A stretch of DNA of 64,000 nucleotides from Haloparvum alkalitolerans (lineage in GTDB: Archaea; Halobacteriota; Halobacteria; Halobacteriales; Haloferacaceae), in assembly GCF_050122995.1 (NCBI RefSeq), contig NZ_JBNLIA010000001.1, positions 1 through 64,000 on the forward strand, read 5' to 3'. Position 1 is the stretch's first letter. The number at the start of each line of letters is the position of its first letter. Below, piece after piece: positions 7,906 to 17,186 of the stretch. Under the pieces are notes generated by a model. The model searched no databases, was not told the origin of the DNA, and was given only the letters and a program-made list of their open reading frames with translations. The position numbers and the translations under genes are program-made.

Positions 7906-9954
7906 ATGGAGGGCAACGAGGCGATCGACGAGGTGGTCCACGAGCCGGACCCCGAGTTCGCGGCGGCGACGAACGTCCGCGCGTTCATGGACGAGTACGG
8001 CATCGACGACTACGAGGAGCTGATCGCCCGCACGACCGAGGGGATCGAGGGCGAACCCGAGTCGGGCGTCGACTGGTTCTGGGACGAGATCGTCGACTAC
8101 CTCGACCTCGAGTTCGACGAACCGTACGACGCCGTCCGCGACGATTCGGCCGGGCCGCAGTTCTCCGAGTGGTACGTCGGCGGCGAGTTGAACGTCGCGC
8201 ACAACGTCGTGGACAGACACGCGGCGGTCGACTCCCCGAACCGGAACCGCGTCGCGCTGATCTGGGAGGGCGAGGACGGCGACGTCCGCGAGTACACGTT
8301 CCACGAGCTCGCCCGCGAGTCCGACCGCGTCGCCAACTACCTGGAGTCCGCGGGGATCGAGGTCGGCGACACGGTCGGCCTCTACATGCCGATGGTCCCG
8401 GAGGTCGTCCCCATCCTCTACGGCTGTCTGAAGGTCGGCGCGATCGCCGTCCCCATCTTCTCGGGCTTCGGGACGGAAGCGACCGCGACCCGCATCGCGG
8501 ACAGCGAATGCTCGGTGCTGTTCACCGCGGACGGCTTCTACCGCCGCGGGAACGAGGTCCGACTGAAGGCCGACGCCGACGCCGCCATCGAGCAGGCCGG
8601 CCACGTCGAGGAGACGGTCGTCTACGACCGGTTCGGTGCCACGTCCGCGACCGGAGGGGCCGAAAGCGGAGGCAGCGGGGGCGAGGACGGCGGCACCGAC
8701 CCCGTCCCGTGGACCCCCGACCGCGACCGGACCTACGAGGAGGCGGTCGGGACCGCCGACCCGGACTACGAGACGAAGTCGCTCCCCGCCGACCAGGAGT
8801 CGCTGCTGCTCTACTCGTCGGGGACGACGGGCAAGCCGAAGGGCATCGTCCACACCCACGCGGGCGCGCTCGTCCAGCCGGCCAAGGAGATCCACTTCGG
8901 CTTCGACCAGAAGCCCCACGACCGCTTCTTCTGGGTCTCGGACATCGGCTGGATGATGGGGCCGTGGACGCTGATCGGCAACCACGCCTTCGGCGGCACC
9001 GTCGTCATGTACGAGGGCGCGCCGGACCACCCGCAGCCGGACCGCTTCTGGGAGATGATCGACCGCCACGGGATCACCACGTTCGGCATCTCGCCGACCG
9101 CGATCCGAGCGCTCCGGAAGCACGGCGACGAGTGGGTCGAGGACCACGACCTCTCCTCGCTACGAATCCTGGGATCGACCGGCGAGCCGTGGGACCCCGA
9201 GTCGTGGCGGTGGTTCCACGACGCGGTCGGCGGCGGCGAGTGCCCGATAATCAACATCTCCGGCGGGACGGAGATCTTCGGCTGCTTCCTGATGCCGATG
9301 CCGGACCGGCCGCTCAAACCCTGCACGCTCGGCGGGCCGGGACTCGGGATGCACATCGACATCGTCGACGAGACGGGGGCCTCGATCAGGGAGACGGGCG
9401 AGCGGGGCTACCTCGTCGCGCGCGACTCCTGTCCCTCGATGACCAAGAGCCTCTGGTCGGGCGACGAGCGCTACCTCGAGGAGTACTGGTCCACCTTCGA
9501 CGACCTGTGGGACCACGGCGACTTCGCACAGAAGGACGCGGACGGCTTCTGGTTCCTCCACGGCCGCGCGGACGACGCGCTCAACGTCGCCGGCCGGAAG
9601 GTCGGTCCCGCGGAGATCGAGGGCGTCCTGATCGACCACGAGGCGGTCAACCAGGCCGCGGCCGTCGGCGTCCCCGACGACACCACCGGCACCGCGGTCG
9701 TCGCCTACGTCGTGCTGGAGCCGGACGCGGAGCCGAGCGACGACCTCGCGGAGGAGCTGCGGACGCTCGTCGGCGAGGAGCACGGCAAGCCCTTCCGCCC
9801 GCGCGAGGTGCTGTTCGTCGACGAGTTCCCCAAGACGCAGTCGGGGAAGATCATCCGCCGCGCCATCGAGGCGGCGTACCGGGGCGAGGACCCCGGCGAC
9901 CTCTCCTCGATGGAGAACCCCGAGGCGCTGGAGACGCTGAAGGACGCATCGTAA
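7906..9954 (+). CDS. AMP-forming acyl-CoA synthetase (acetyl/propionyl-CoA synthetase-like)
   Basis: Activates a short-chain carboxylate with ATP and CoA through an acyl-adenylate. At 682 residues it fits the acetyl-CoA synthetase subfamily. Motifs: P-loop YSSGTTGKPKG (about residue 303), NISGGTEIFG (A4), the hinge HGRADDALNVAGRKVGPAEIE with the A8 loop, and the catalytic lysine in KTQSGKIIRR near the C-terminus. An N-terminal WYVGGELNVAHN segment is typical of ACS-like enzymes. A 15-residue Gly/Ser loop at about 247-262 is a local insertion. The ATG at 7906 is chosen over an in-frame ATG 26 codons upstream because of promoter spacing. Methylmalonyl-CoA epimerase and mutase genes lie within 6 kb, so propionate is a reasonable substrate guess; acetate cannot be excluded. 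Confidence 0.88.
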   Translation: MEGNEAIDEVVHEPDPEFAAATNVRAFMDEYGIDDYEELIARTTEGIEGEPESGVDWFWDEIVDYLDLEFDEPYDAVRDDSAGPQFSEWYVGGELNVAHNVVDRHAAVDSPNRNRVALIWEGEDGDVREYTFHELARESDRVANYLESAGIEVGDTVGLYMPMVPEVVPILYGCLKVGAIAVPIFSGFGTEATATRIADSECSVLFTADGFYRRGNEVRLKADADAAIEQAGHVEETVVYDRFGATSATGGAESGGSGGEDGGTDPVPWTPDRDRTYEEAVGTADPDYETKSLPADQESLLLYSSGTTGKPKGIVHTHAGALVQPAKEIHFGFDQKPHDRFFWVSDIGWMMGPWTLIGNHAFGGTVVMYEGAPDHPQPDRFWEMIDRHGITTFGISPTAIRALRKHGDEWVEDHDLSSLRILGSTGEPWDPESWRWFHDAVGGGECPIINISGGTEIFGCFLMPMPDRPLKPCTLGGPGLGMHIDIVDETGASIRETGERGYLVARDSCPSMTKSLWSGDERYLEEYWSTFDDLWDHGDFAQKDADGFWFLHGRADDALNVAGRKVGPAEIEGVLIDHEAVNQAAAVGVPDDTTGTAVVAYVVLEPDAEPSDDLAEELRTLVGEEHGKPFRPREVLFVDEFPKTQSGKIIRRAIEAAYRGEDPGDLSSMENPEALETLKDAS

Positions 9955-9962
9955 GAGGCCCG

Positions 9963-11240
9963 TCAGTCGGGCGCACGCATCCTCTCCTCGCCGCCGCCCG
10001 CCAGCCGGCCCGCCAGCGCCACGCAGCCCGCGCCCGTGAGCCCAGCGGCGCCGCCGGCGAGCAGGACCGGGTCGTAGCTGCCGAGCGCCTCGAACGCCGC
10101 GCCCGCGGCCGGCGGCGCCGCGAGCCCGGCGACGCCGAACGACAGCGAGGCCACCGGAAAGAGCGTAGTGAGCGCCCCCTCGCCGAACAGGTCGGCGATC
10201 TGCGCGCCGAGGAGACCGCCGCAGCCGCCGTAGGCGACGCCGAACGCGACCGCGACGGCGAGGAACGTCGCCCGTCCGGAGGCGACCGCGAACCCCGCGG
10301 TCGCCGCGCCCATGAGCGCCGCACAGAGGACGAACGTCCGAGTCCGTCCCACGCGGTCGGAGAGCGCGCCGATCCCGAACCGCGTGACCGTCGTCGCGAG
10401 CCCCAGCGTCGTGATCGCCGCGACGCCGACCGCTCGCCCGAGTCCGGCGTCGCTGGCGTGGAGCACCACGTGGCTCAAGACGACGTACAGCGGCGCGAAC
10501 GTCAGGATCCAGCCCGCGGTCACGAGCAGGAAGGCCGGCGACCGCAGCGTCGTCCCGGCGTCGGGGGCGACCCCGGAGGGGCTCAGGTCGCCGCCCGCAC
10601 CGGTCGACGAGAACTCGGCGCGTTCGCCGGCCTCGGCGCCGACGTCGGCGGGATCGTCGGCGAAAAGCAGCGCGACCAGCGCGGCGACGACGCCGACCGT
10701 CGCCGCGAGCGCCGCCATCGCGGGGCGCCATCCGACCGCGGCGATCAGCCGGTCCGCGGCCGCGGGGACCGCCACGAGCCCCACACCGAGGCCCGCGGAG
10801 GCGACGCCGACCGCGGTGCCGCGGCGGCGGCCGAACCACCGCGGGACGGTGGCGTACCCCACCACGTAGAGCCCGGCCATGCCGGTCGCCGCGACGACGC
10901 CGAACGCGACGAGCAGTTCGGCGTAGCTGCGCGCGACGGCGGTCCACGCGAGCCCGCCCGCGAGCAGCGCGCCCGAACCGGCCGCCACGCGTCGGCCGCC
11001 CTGCGTCTCCACGACGCGCCCCGCGCCGACGCCCGCGACGTAGATGAGTGCGGTCTGGAGCCCGAACGCGGCCGCCAGCGCCGTCCGGGAGGCGTCGAAC
11101 GTCTCGAGCAGCGAGTCGTAGAAGACGCCGAAGGCGTACGTCGACCCGAACGTCGCCATCGACGCCAGAAAGCACGCGACGACGACCACCCAGCCGTAGT
11201 AGACGCGGTCGGCGAGCCGGCGGCGCGGATCGAGAGCCAT
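9963..11240 (-). CDS. MFS transporter (oxalate/formate antiporter or monocarboxylate-like)
   Basis: A 425-residue integral membrane carrier with twelve predicted hydrophobic helices. It opens with YYGWVVVVACFLASMATFG, the YGW start typical of the MCT/OFA branch of the major facilitator superfamily. It has a central acidic cytoplasmic loop (about 195-235) and the MFS loop signature GALSDRVGRTRTFVL after helix 8. The start at 11240 gives the usual short N-terminus (MALDPRRRLADRVYYGW); a longer form from 11288 adds an unlikely segment. It converges with the acyl-CoA synthetase gene with an 8-bp gap, and could import a short carboxylate used by that enzyme, but this is inference only. Confidence 0.82.
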   Translation of the reverse strand: MALDPRRRLADRVYYGWVVVVACFLASMATFGSTYAFGVFYDSLLETFDASRTALAAAFGLQTALIYVAGVGAGRVVETQGGRRVAAGSGALLAGGLAWTAVARSYAELLVAFGVVAATGMAGLYVVGYATVPRWFGRRRGTAVGVASAGLGVGLVAVPAAADRLIAAVGWRPAMAALAATVGVVAALVALLFADDPADVGAEAGERAEFSSTGAGGDLSPSGVAPDAGTTLRSPAFLLVTAGWILTFAPLYVVLSHVVLHASDAGLGRAVGVAAITTLGLATTVTRFGIGALSDRVGRTRTFVLCAALMGAATAGFAVASGRATFLAVAVAFGVAYGGCGGLLGAQIADLFGEGALTTLFPVASLSFGVAGLAAPPAAGAAFEALGSYDPVLLAGGAAGLTGAGCVALAGRLAGGGEERMRAPD

Positions 11241-11302
11241 CGGTGGGTGGCTCCCGGCCCGGGACCATAAAGGGCGGTTTCGCGGCACTGCGCCGCGGTG
11301 TG

Positions 11303-11344
11303 GTGCGACGCTGAACGGTGCTTGTGCGACGCTGGACGGTGCTC
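11303..11344. repeat. 21-bp tandem duplication
   Basis: The 21-mer gtgcgacgctgaacggtgctt (first 20 bases gtgcgacgctgaacggtgct) at 11303-11323 is followed at once by a copy differing at two positions (11324-11344), in the gap between the MFS and epimerase genes. Confidence 0.75.
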
Positions 11345-11423
11345 GTGGGGCAGGTGCTGTATGGAGCGGTCGCAGGTGCTCTCGGGATCTCCGGCGTCGG
11401 TCCGACCGCCGTACCCCGACCGA

Positions 11424-11810
11424 TCAGTGTTCCACGAACTCCACGAGCACGCCGCCCGTCGACCGCGGGTGGAGGAACGCCACGTCGTGGCCCCACGCGC
11501 CCGGCCGCGGTTCCTCGTCCACGAGGTCGATGCCGAGGCCGCGGGCGCGGTCGAGCGCGGCGGCGGCGTCGTCGGTCGCCAGCGCGACGTGGTGGACCCC
11601 CGGCCCCTCGCGGTCGAGGTAGTCCGCGATCGCCCCGCCCTCGCGGGGTTCGAGCAGCTCGAAGTAGCCGCCGCCGTCGAGCTCCAGGAACACGACGCGC
11701 ATGCCGTCGAACGTCTCCTCGTGAGCGACCGGCGCGTCCAGCAGGTCGTCGAACAGGTTCGCGAGCGCGGCCGCATCGTCCGTGGCCACGCCGACGTGGT
11801 CGAACTCCAT
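11424..11810 (-). CDS. mce: Methylmalonyl-CoA epimerase
   Basis: Interconverts (S)- and (R)-methylmalonyl-CoA between propionyl-CoA carboxylase and the mutase. The 128-residue protein has the two beta-alpha-beta-beta-beta modules of the VOC/glyoxalase fold. The expected metal ligands are visible: His5 in MEFDHVGVAT, His74 in GVHHVALAT, and the glutamate in VLVEFVEH near the C-terminus. Other VOC-family features include FLELDGGGYFELLEP. It lies directly downstream of the mutase large subunit on the same strand (83 bp gap), so one transcript is likely. Confidence 0.9.
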   Translation of the reverse strand: MEFDHVGVATDDAAALANLFDDLLDAPVAHEETFDGMRVVFLELDGGGYFELLEPREGGAIADYLDREGPGVHHVALATDDAAAALDRARGLGIDLVDEEPRPGAWGHDVAFLHPRSTGGVLVEFVEH

Positions 11811-11893
11811 ACCTCGGTGTCTGCCGCCCGGGGCATAAGCCCCGCGAGGCGTCGCGGGCGCGGTCCGAGAGGGGTCGGCCGCCCCGGTTCCCC

Positions 11894-13570
11894 TCACCGC
11901 CCCGGCTTGTACTCGCCGTACTCCTCGCGGAGCACGTCGCAGATCTCCTGGACGGTCGCGTACTGCTTGACCGCGTGGACGATGTGGGGCATCACGTTCT
12001 CGGACCCGCGCGCCGCCTCGCGGACCGCCGCGAGCGCGTCCTCGACCGCCTCGGCGTCGCGGTCGGCCTTCACCGCCTCCAGGCGGTCGATCTGCTCCTG
12101 TTCCTGTTCGGGGTCGACCTCCTCTAAGTCCATCTCGGGCTCCTCGTCGACCTCGAACTCGTTGACGCCGACGATGATCCGGTCGCCGGCCTCGATCTCC
12201 TCCTGCCGCTCGAAGGCGACATCCTGGATCTGCCGCTGGACCCACTGGCTTTTGACCGCCTCCAGCATGCCGCCGCGCTCCGCGACCTCGTCGAGGATCT
12301 CGAACGCCTCCTCCTCGATGCCGTCGGTGAGGTTCTCGACGTAGTAGGAGCCCGCGAGCGGGTCGATGGTGTCGGCCGCGCCCGACTCGTGAGCGAGGAT
12401 CTGCTGGGTCCGCAGGGCGGTCCGGACCGACTTCTCGGTCGGGAGCGCGAGCGCCTCGTCCTTCCCGTTCGTGTGGAGGCTCTGCGTGCCGCCGAGGACG
12501 GCCGCGAGCGCCTGATACGCGACGCGGACGACGTTGTTCTCGATCTGCTGGGCGGTGAGCGTCGACCCGCCGGTCTGGGTGTGGAACTTCAGCTGCTTGG
12601 ACTTGGGGTTCTCGGCGTCGAACCGCTCCTCCATGATCTGCGCCCACATCCGGCGCGCGGCGCGGAACTTCGCGGCCTCCTCGAAGATGTTGTTGTGCGC
12701 GTTGAAGAAGAAGGAGAGCTGCGGGGCGAAGTCGTCCACGTCAAGCCCCGCGTCGAGCGCCGCCTCGACGTACTGGATGCCGTTGCCGAGCGTGAACGCG
12801 ACCTCCTGGGCCGCGGTCGACCCGGCCTCGCGGATGTGGTAGCCGGAGATGGAGATGGTGTTGAACTTCGGCACCTCCGCGGCGCAGAACTCGAAGATGT
12901 CCGTGATCAGCCGCATGGAGGGCTCGGGCGGGTAGATGTAGAGGTTCCGCGCGATGTACTCCTTCATGATGTCGTTCTGAATGGTGCCGCGGAGCTCCGC
13001 GCGGTCGACGCCCTGCTGGTCGCCCATCGCGATGTACATCGCCAAGAGCACCGAGGCGGGCGCGTTGATCGTCATCGAGGTGGACACCTCGTCCAGCGGG
13101 ATGCCGTCGAACACCGTCTCGAAGTCGTCGAGCGTGTCGATGGCGACGCCCGAGCGCCCGACCTCGCCCTGCGCCATCGCGGCGTCGGAGTCGTACCCCA
13201 TCTGCGTCGGCAGGTCGAACGCCATCGAGAGGCCGGACGACCCCTGGTCGATCAGGTAGTTGAACCGCTCGTTGGTCTCCGCGGCGGTCCCCATGCCGGC
13301 GTACTGCCGCATCGTCCAGAGCCGACCGCGGTGCATCGTGGAGTAGACGCCGCGCGTGTACGGCTCCTCGCCGGGGAAGCCCACGTCCTCGTCGTAGTCG
13401 AGATCGGCCACGTCCGCGGGCGTGTAGAGGGGGTCGACCGCCTGCCCCCCGGTGTCGGTGGTGAATTCGTCCTTGCGCTCCCCGAACCGCTCGACCGTCG
13501 GGCCGTAGGTCTCGGACTCCCACGACTCGTGGCCCTCGCGGATCGCCGCCAGTTCCTCGGGGTCGAACAT
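11894..13570 (-). CDS. mcmA: Methylmalonyl-CoA mutase, large subunit (catalytic alpha chain)
   Basis: Catalyses the radical rearrangement of methylmalonyl-CoA to succinyl-CoA. The 558-residue protein is the TIM-barrel, substrate-binding part only. It contains PYTRGVYSTMHRGRLWTMRQYAG, GLSMAFDLPTQMGYDSD, SGYHIREAGSTAAQE, and HTQTGGSTLTAQQ with NNVVRVAYQALAAVLGGTQSLHTN. The B12-binding DXHXXG domain is absent, as is normal in archaea, where it is a separate gene; that gene is not in this window. The start is supported by the TATA-like cagttaagtcc 28 nt upstream. The epimerase gene follows on the same strand. Confidence 0.94.
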   Translation of the reverse strand: MFDPEELAAIREGHESWESETYGPTVERFGERKDEFTTDTGGQAVDPLYTPADVADLDYDEDVGFPGEEPYTRGVYSTMHRGRLWTMRQYAGMGTAAETNERFNYLIDQGSSGLSMAFDLPTQMGYDSDAAMAQGEVGRSGVAIDTLDDFETVFDGIPLDEVSTSMTINAPASVLLAMYIAMGDQQGVDRAELRGTIQNDIMKEYIARNLYIYPPEPSMRLITDIFEFCAAEVPKFNTISISGYHIREAGSTAAQEVAFTLGNGIQYVEAALDAGLDVDDFAPQLSFFFNAHNNIFEEAAKFRAARRMWAQIMEERFDAENPKSKQLKFHTQTGGSTLTAQQIENNVVRVAYQALAAVLGGTQSLHTNGKDEALALPTEKSVRTALRTQQILAHESGAADTIDPLAGSYYVENLTDGIEEEAFEILDEVAERGGMLEAVKSQWVQRQIQDVAFERQEEIEAGDRIIVGVNEFEVDEEPEMDLEEVDPEQEQEQIDRLEAVKADRDAEAVEDALAAVREAARGSENVMPHIVHAVKQYATVQEICDVLREEYGEYKPGR

Positions 13571-13593
13571 TACCTATTGGGTCGCCCCTGCGG

Positions 13594-13604
13594 GACTTAA
13601 CTGT
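13594..13604 (-). promoter_or_regulatory. Promoter of the mutase gene
   Basis: Minus-strand acagttaagtc is centred 28 nt before the ATG at 13570, in otherwise GC-rich DNA. Confidence 0.55.
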
Positions 13605-13685
13605 TGGAGAAGGCGGCGGACTGCGGGCGTCCGCGGAGCCGAGGTTTTCTCGGCCGTCTCCTCCGAGCCGCGATTTTTCTGTTCC

Positions 13686-15164
13686 TCACGCCGCACGCGC
13701 GCGTTCGGCCCACCGCGGGCCCGCCCGCACGGCCAGCAGCACGCCCGCGGCGCCGACGGCGACCGCGCCGCCGACCGCGGCCGCGGGCGCCCATGTCGGG
13801 ACCATCCCGGCCGCGGGCAGGAACGAGCCGAGCAGCGCCGGCACGACCACGAGCGCGACCGCGGCGCCGAACGCGCCGAACCGCGCGGGGTCGAACAGGA
13901 ACTCGTTGGGGTCGAACCCCGCGAGGTAGACGGTCACGCCGAAGAAGTACGCCGAGGCCGCGACGAGCCACAGCGCGCCGAGCGCGGCGTCGCCGAGCGT
14001 CGTCGGGTACAGAAGGAGCGCGACGGCGTACGCCGAAAGCGCCGCCGGGATCCCCACGATCGCGAACGCGCGCCGCTTCGCGCGGAACACCGCCGGCAGC
14101 GCGACGGGCAGGATCTCGTAGGTCGCGAGCGCGTCGACGCTCGTCAGCCAGTTGTACGTCGTGAACGCCGACAGCGACAGCACCGCGCCGAAAAAGGCGC
14201 CCGGTGCCGGTCGGACGGCGACGATGGTCTCGACCAGCCCCAGCAGTCCCGCCACGACGGCCAGCAGGATCCCCGCGGAGACGACCGGCTTCCAGAGCCC
14301 GCCGCGCGAGCGCGAGAGGTCGAGCAGGCTCTTGACCACGAGGCCGTCCGCGTCGCCGATCCGGTCCGCGAGCGCGCCGAGACGGGCGGCGGAGCGACGC
14401 GAGGCCGGGCGGTGCGTCGGGTCGTGGACGACGAGCGCGCCCGCCGCCACCAGGAGCGCCAGCGCGAGCGCCGCGGCGCCGACCGCGAGGCTCCCCCCGG
14501 CGAGCGCGAGTCGAGCCGCGCCGGTCGCCCACGCGAGCGCCGCCAGCGCGACGGCCCCGGCGACGAGTCCGATCCGGGGGATCCCCCGGGTGCGCGTCGC
14601 GATGGCGGCGACCGTGAGCGCCATCCCGAGCGCGAACAGCGCGACCGCCTCGACCCACAGCAGCCCCACGGAGGCGACGACCGCGAGCAGCGCCGCGCCC
14701 ACCGATGCCGGAACGGCGGCGCTCCCGCCCTCGACCAGTCCGAACCCGGCCGCCGAGGCCGCGAGCGGCGCGGTCCCGACCGCCATCGGCAGCACGAAGA
14801 CGACGGCGTAGAACGCGGCGTCCTTCAGCAGGAACAGCCCGAGCATCCGGGTCCGGTCGAGGGGGAGCGTCTCCGTCGTCGACAGCACGAGCGAGAGGTC
14901 GTCGAAGAGGTCGTCGGTCCGGTCGCCGCCCACGAACGCTGCGGTGCCCGCGTAGAGTCCGAACAGCAGCGCGACCCCGCGGATCCCGCGCTCGATCGTC
15001 GCCGCCTCCGTCCCCACGGCCGCGAGCCCGAGCCCCCCGAGCGTCGACATCGTCAGGACGACGAGCGGCAGGGTCGCGAACCGGCCGCCGCCGAACAGCC
15101 GCGCGTGGAGGCGCCACTCCTCGCGCCACAGCGTCGCCAGCAGGGCGCGGTCGAGCGAGGCCAT
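13686..15164 (-). CDS. ABC transporter permease, multi-helix membrane protein
   Basis: A 492-residue polytopic membrane protein with about twelve hydrophobic segments, rich in Ala, Val and Gly. It starts one nt after the stop of the ABC ATPase gene, so it is almost certainly the membrane partner of that ATPase. The N-terminal WREEWRLHARLFGGG and the polytopic layout resemble ABC-2-type exporters of the haloarchaeal DUF-permease kind. No substrate-specific motif is seen. A cytoplasmic acidic loop around residues 80-95 (GGDRTDDLFDDLSLVL) is the most distinctive segment. Confidence 0.72.
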   Translation of the reverse strand: MASLDRALLATLWREEWRLHARLFGGGRFATLPLVVLTMSTLGGLGLAAVGTEAATIERGIRGVALLFGLYAGTAAFVGGDRTDDLFDDLSLVLSTTETLPLDRTRMLGLFLLKDAAFYAVVFVLPMAVGTAPLAASAAGFGLVEGGSAAVPASVGAALLAVVASVGLLWVEAVALFALGMALTVAAIATRTRGIPRIGLVAGAVALAALAWATGAARLALAGGSLAVGAAALALALLVAAGALVVHDPTHRPASRRSAARLGALADRIGDADGLVVKSLLDLSRSRGGLWKPVVSAGILLAVVAGLLGLVETIVAVRPAPGAFFGAVLSLSAFTTYNWLTSVDALATYEILPVALPAVFRAKRRAFAIVGIPAALSAYAVALLLYPTTLGDAALGALWLVAASAYFFGVTVYLAGFDPNEFLFDPARFGAFGAAVALVVVPALLGSFLPAAGMVPTWAPAAAVGGAVAVGAAGVLLAVRAGPRWAERARAA

Positions 15165-15165
15165 C

Positions 15166-15960
15166 TCAGACCCCCGCGCCGTCGTCGTCCCGGGGCTCCG
15201 CGCCGCCGTCCGCGACCGCGTCGCCCGCCTCGACGCCCGGGAGGTCGCGCGCCCCGGCCCGGTCCACCTCGTCGAGGAACGCGTCGAGCAGGGAGCCGTC
15301 GAGGGACGCGGTCTCGCGCTCCGCGACCACGCGCCCGTCGGCGACGATGCCCACGCGCGAGCAGAGCTCTTCGGCGACCTCGATGTTGTGCGTCGAGACG
15401 AAGACGGTGTGCTCGCCGGCGTAGTCGGTCAGGAAGCGCTTCACGCGCTCCTGGACGATCGGGTCGAGGTTCGCCAGCGGCTCGTCGATGAACACCAGGT
15501 CAGGCTCGTGGAGGAACGCGGCCGCGAACATCGTCTTCTGTCCCTGCCCGCGGGAGAGGTCGGTCGCGAGCGTGTCGAGCTTCCCCGCGAACCCGAGCCG
15601 GTCGGCCCACGCCTCGGTGCGCTCGGTCACCGTCTCCGGGTCCATCTCGCGGACCCGCCCGACGAAGGAGAGGTACTCACGCGGGGTCAGAAAGCTCGGC
15701 GGCGACCCCTCCTCGGGGAGGATCCCGACGCGCCGGCGCACCGCGACCGGCTCCGCGACGGGGTCGACGCCGAGCACCTCGGCGCTGCCGGCGTCCGGCC
15801 GGAGCTGCCCGGTCAGCACCCGCAGCGTGGTCGTCTTGCCGGCGCCGTTCGGCCCGAGGAAGCCGAACAGCTCGCCCTCCTCGACCGTCACGGAGAGCCC
15901 GTCGAGCGCGGCCACGTCGCCGTAGCGCTTCTCCAGCCCGTCGGCGCGGATCGCTGTCAT
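15166..15960 (-). CDS. ABC transporter ATP-binding protein
   Basis: A 264-residue nucleotide-binding domain with Walker A FLGPNGAGKTTTL (about residues 35-47), Q-loop region VGILPEEG, signature LSRGQGQK (a variant of LSGGQ), Walker B LVFIDEPLANLD and switch histidine in VFVSTHNIEVAEELCSRV. The class matches ABC-2 exporters (DrrA/CcmA-like). The C-terminal 45 residues are an acidic tail. It is translationally coupled to the membrane protein downstream. A TATA-like gcctttatgtg lies 30 nt before the ATG. Cargo unknown. Confidence 0.88.
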   Translation of the reverse strand: MTAIRADGLEKRYGDVAALDGLSVTVEEGELFGFLGPNGAGKTTTLRVLTGQLRPDAGSAEVLGVDPVAEPVAVRRRVGILPEEGSPPSFLTPREYLSFVGRVREMDPETVTERTEAWADRLGFAGKLDTLATDLSRGQGQKTMFAAAFLHEPDLVFIDEPLANLDPIVQERVKRFLTDYAGEHTVFVSTHNIEVAEELCSRVGIVADGRVVAERETASLDGSLLDAFLDEVDRAGARDLPGVEAGDAVADGGAEPRDDDGAGV

Positions 15961-16009
15961 CGCCCGGTGTTCGAGGGAGTCACATAAAGGCGTACGGGCG
16001 TCGGCGGGT

Positions 16010-17038
<1,029 letters not shown>

Positions 17039-17134
17039 AGGGGCGGTCGGGGATCCGCGGTGAAAACGGTTCGGCTCGCCGCGCGCGTCGCCGGTCGCCC
17101 CGCGGAGCGGCGACGCGCTCGGACGCGCGGTCGG

Positions 17135-17186
17135 TTCAGACCCGTGGCGCGACCGGGCGGTTCAGAACCGCGGGGCAACCGGGTGG
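17135..17186. repeat. 26-bp tandem duplication across a stop codon
   Basis: The segment ggttcagacccgtggcgcga and its following six bases recur 26 bp later with several substitutions, and the second copy contains the stop codon (17162-17164) of the FG-GAP gene. The repeat re-creates a near-identical coding end (PVAPR, stop) in the trailer. Confidence 0.6.

Noticed and set aside
7623..11270. 1215-codon plus-strand frame over the acyl-CoA synthetase and MFS genes
   Set aside because: Arg- and Gly-rich shadow; the real synthetase frame has all adenylate-forming motifs.
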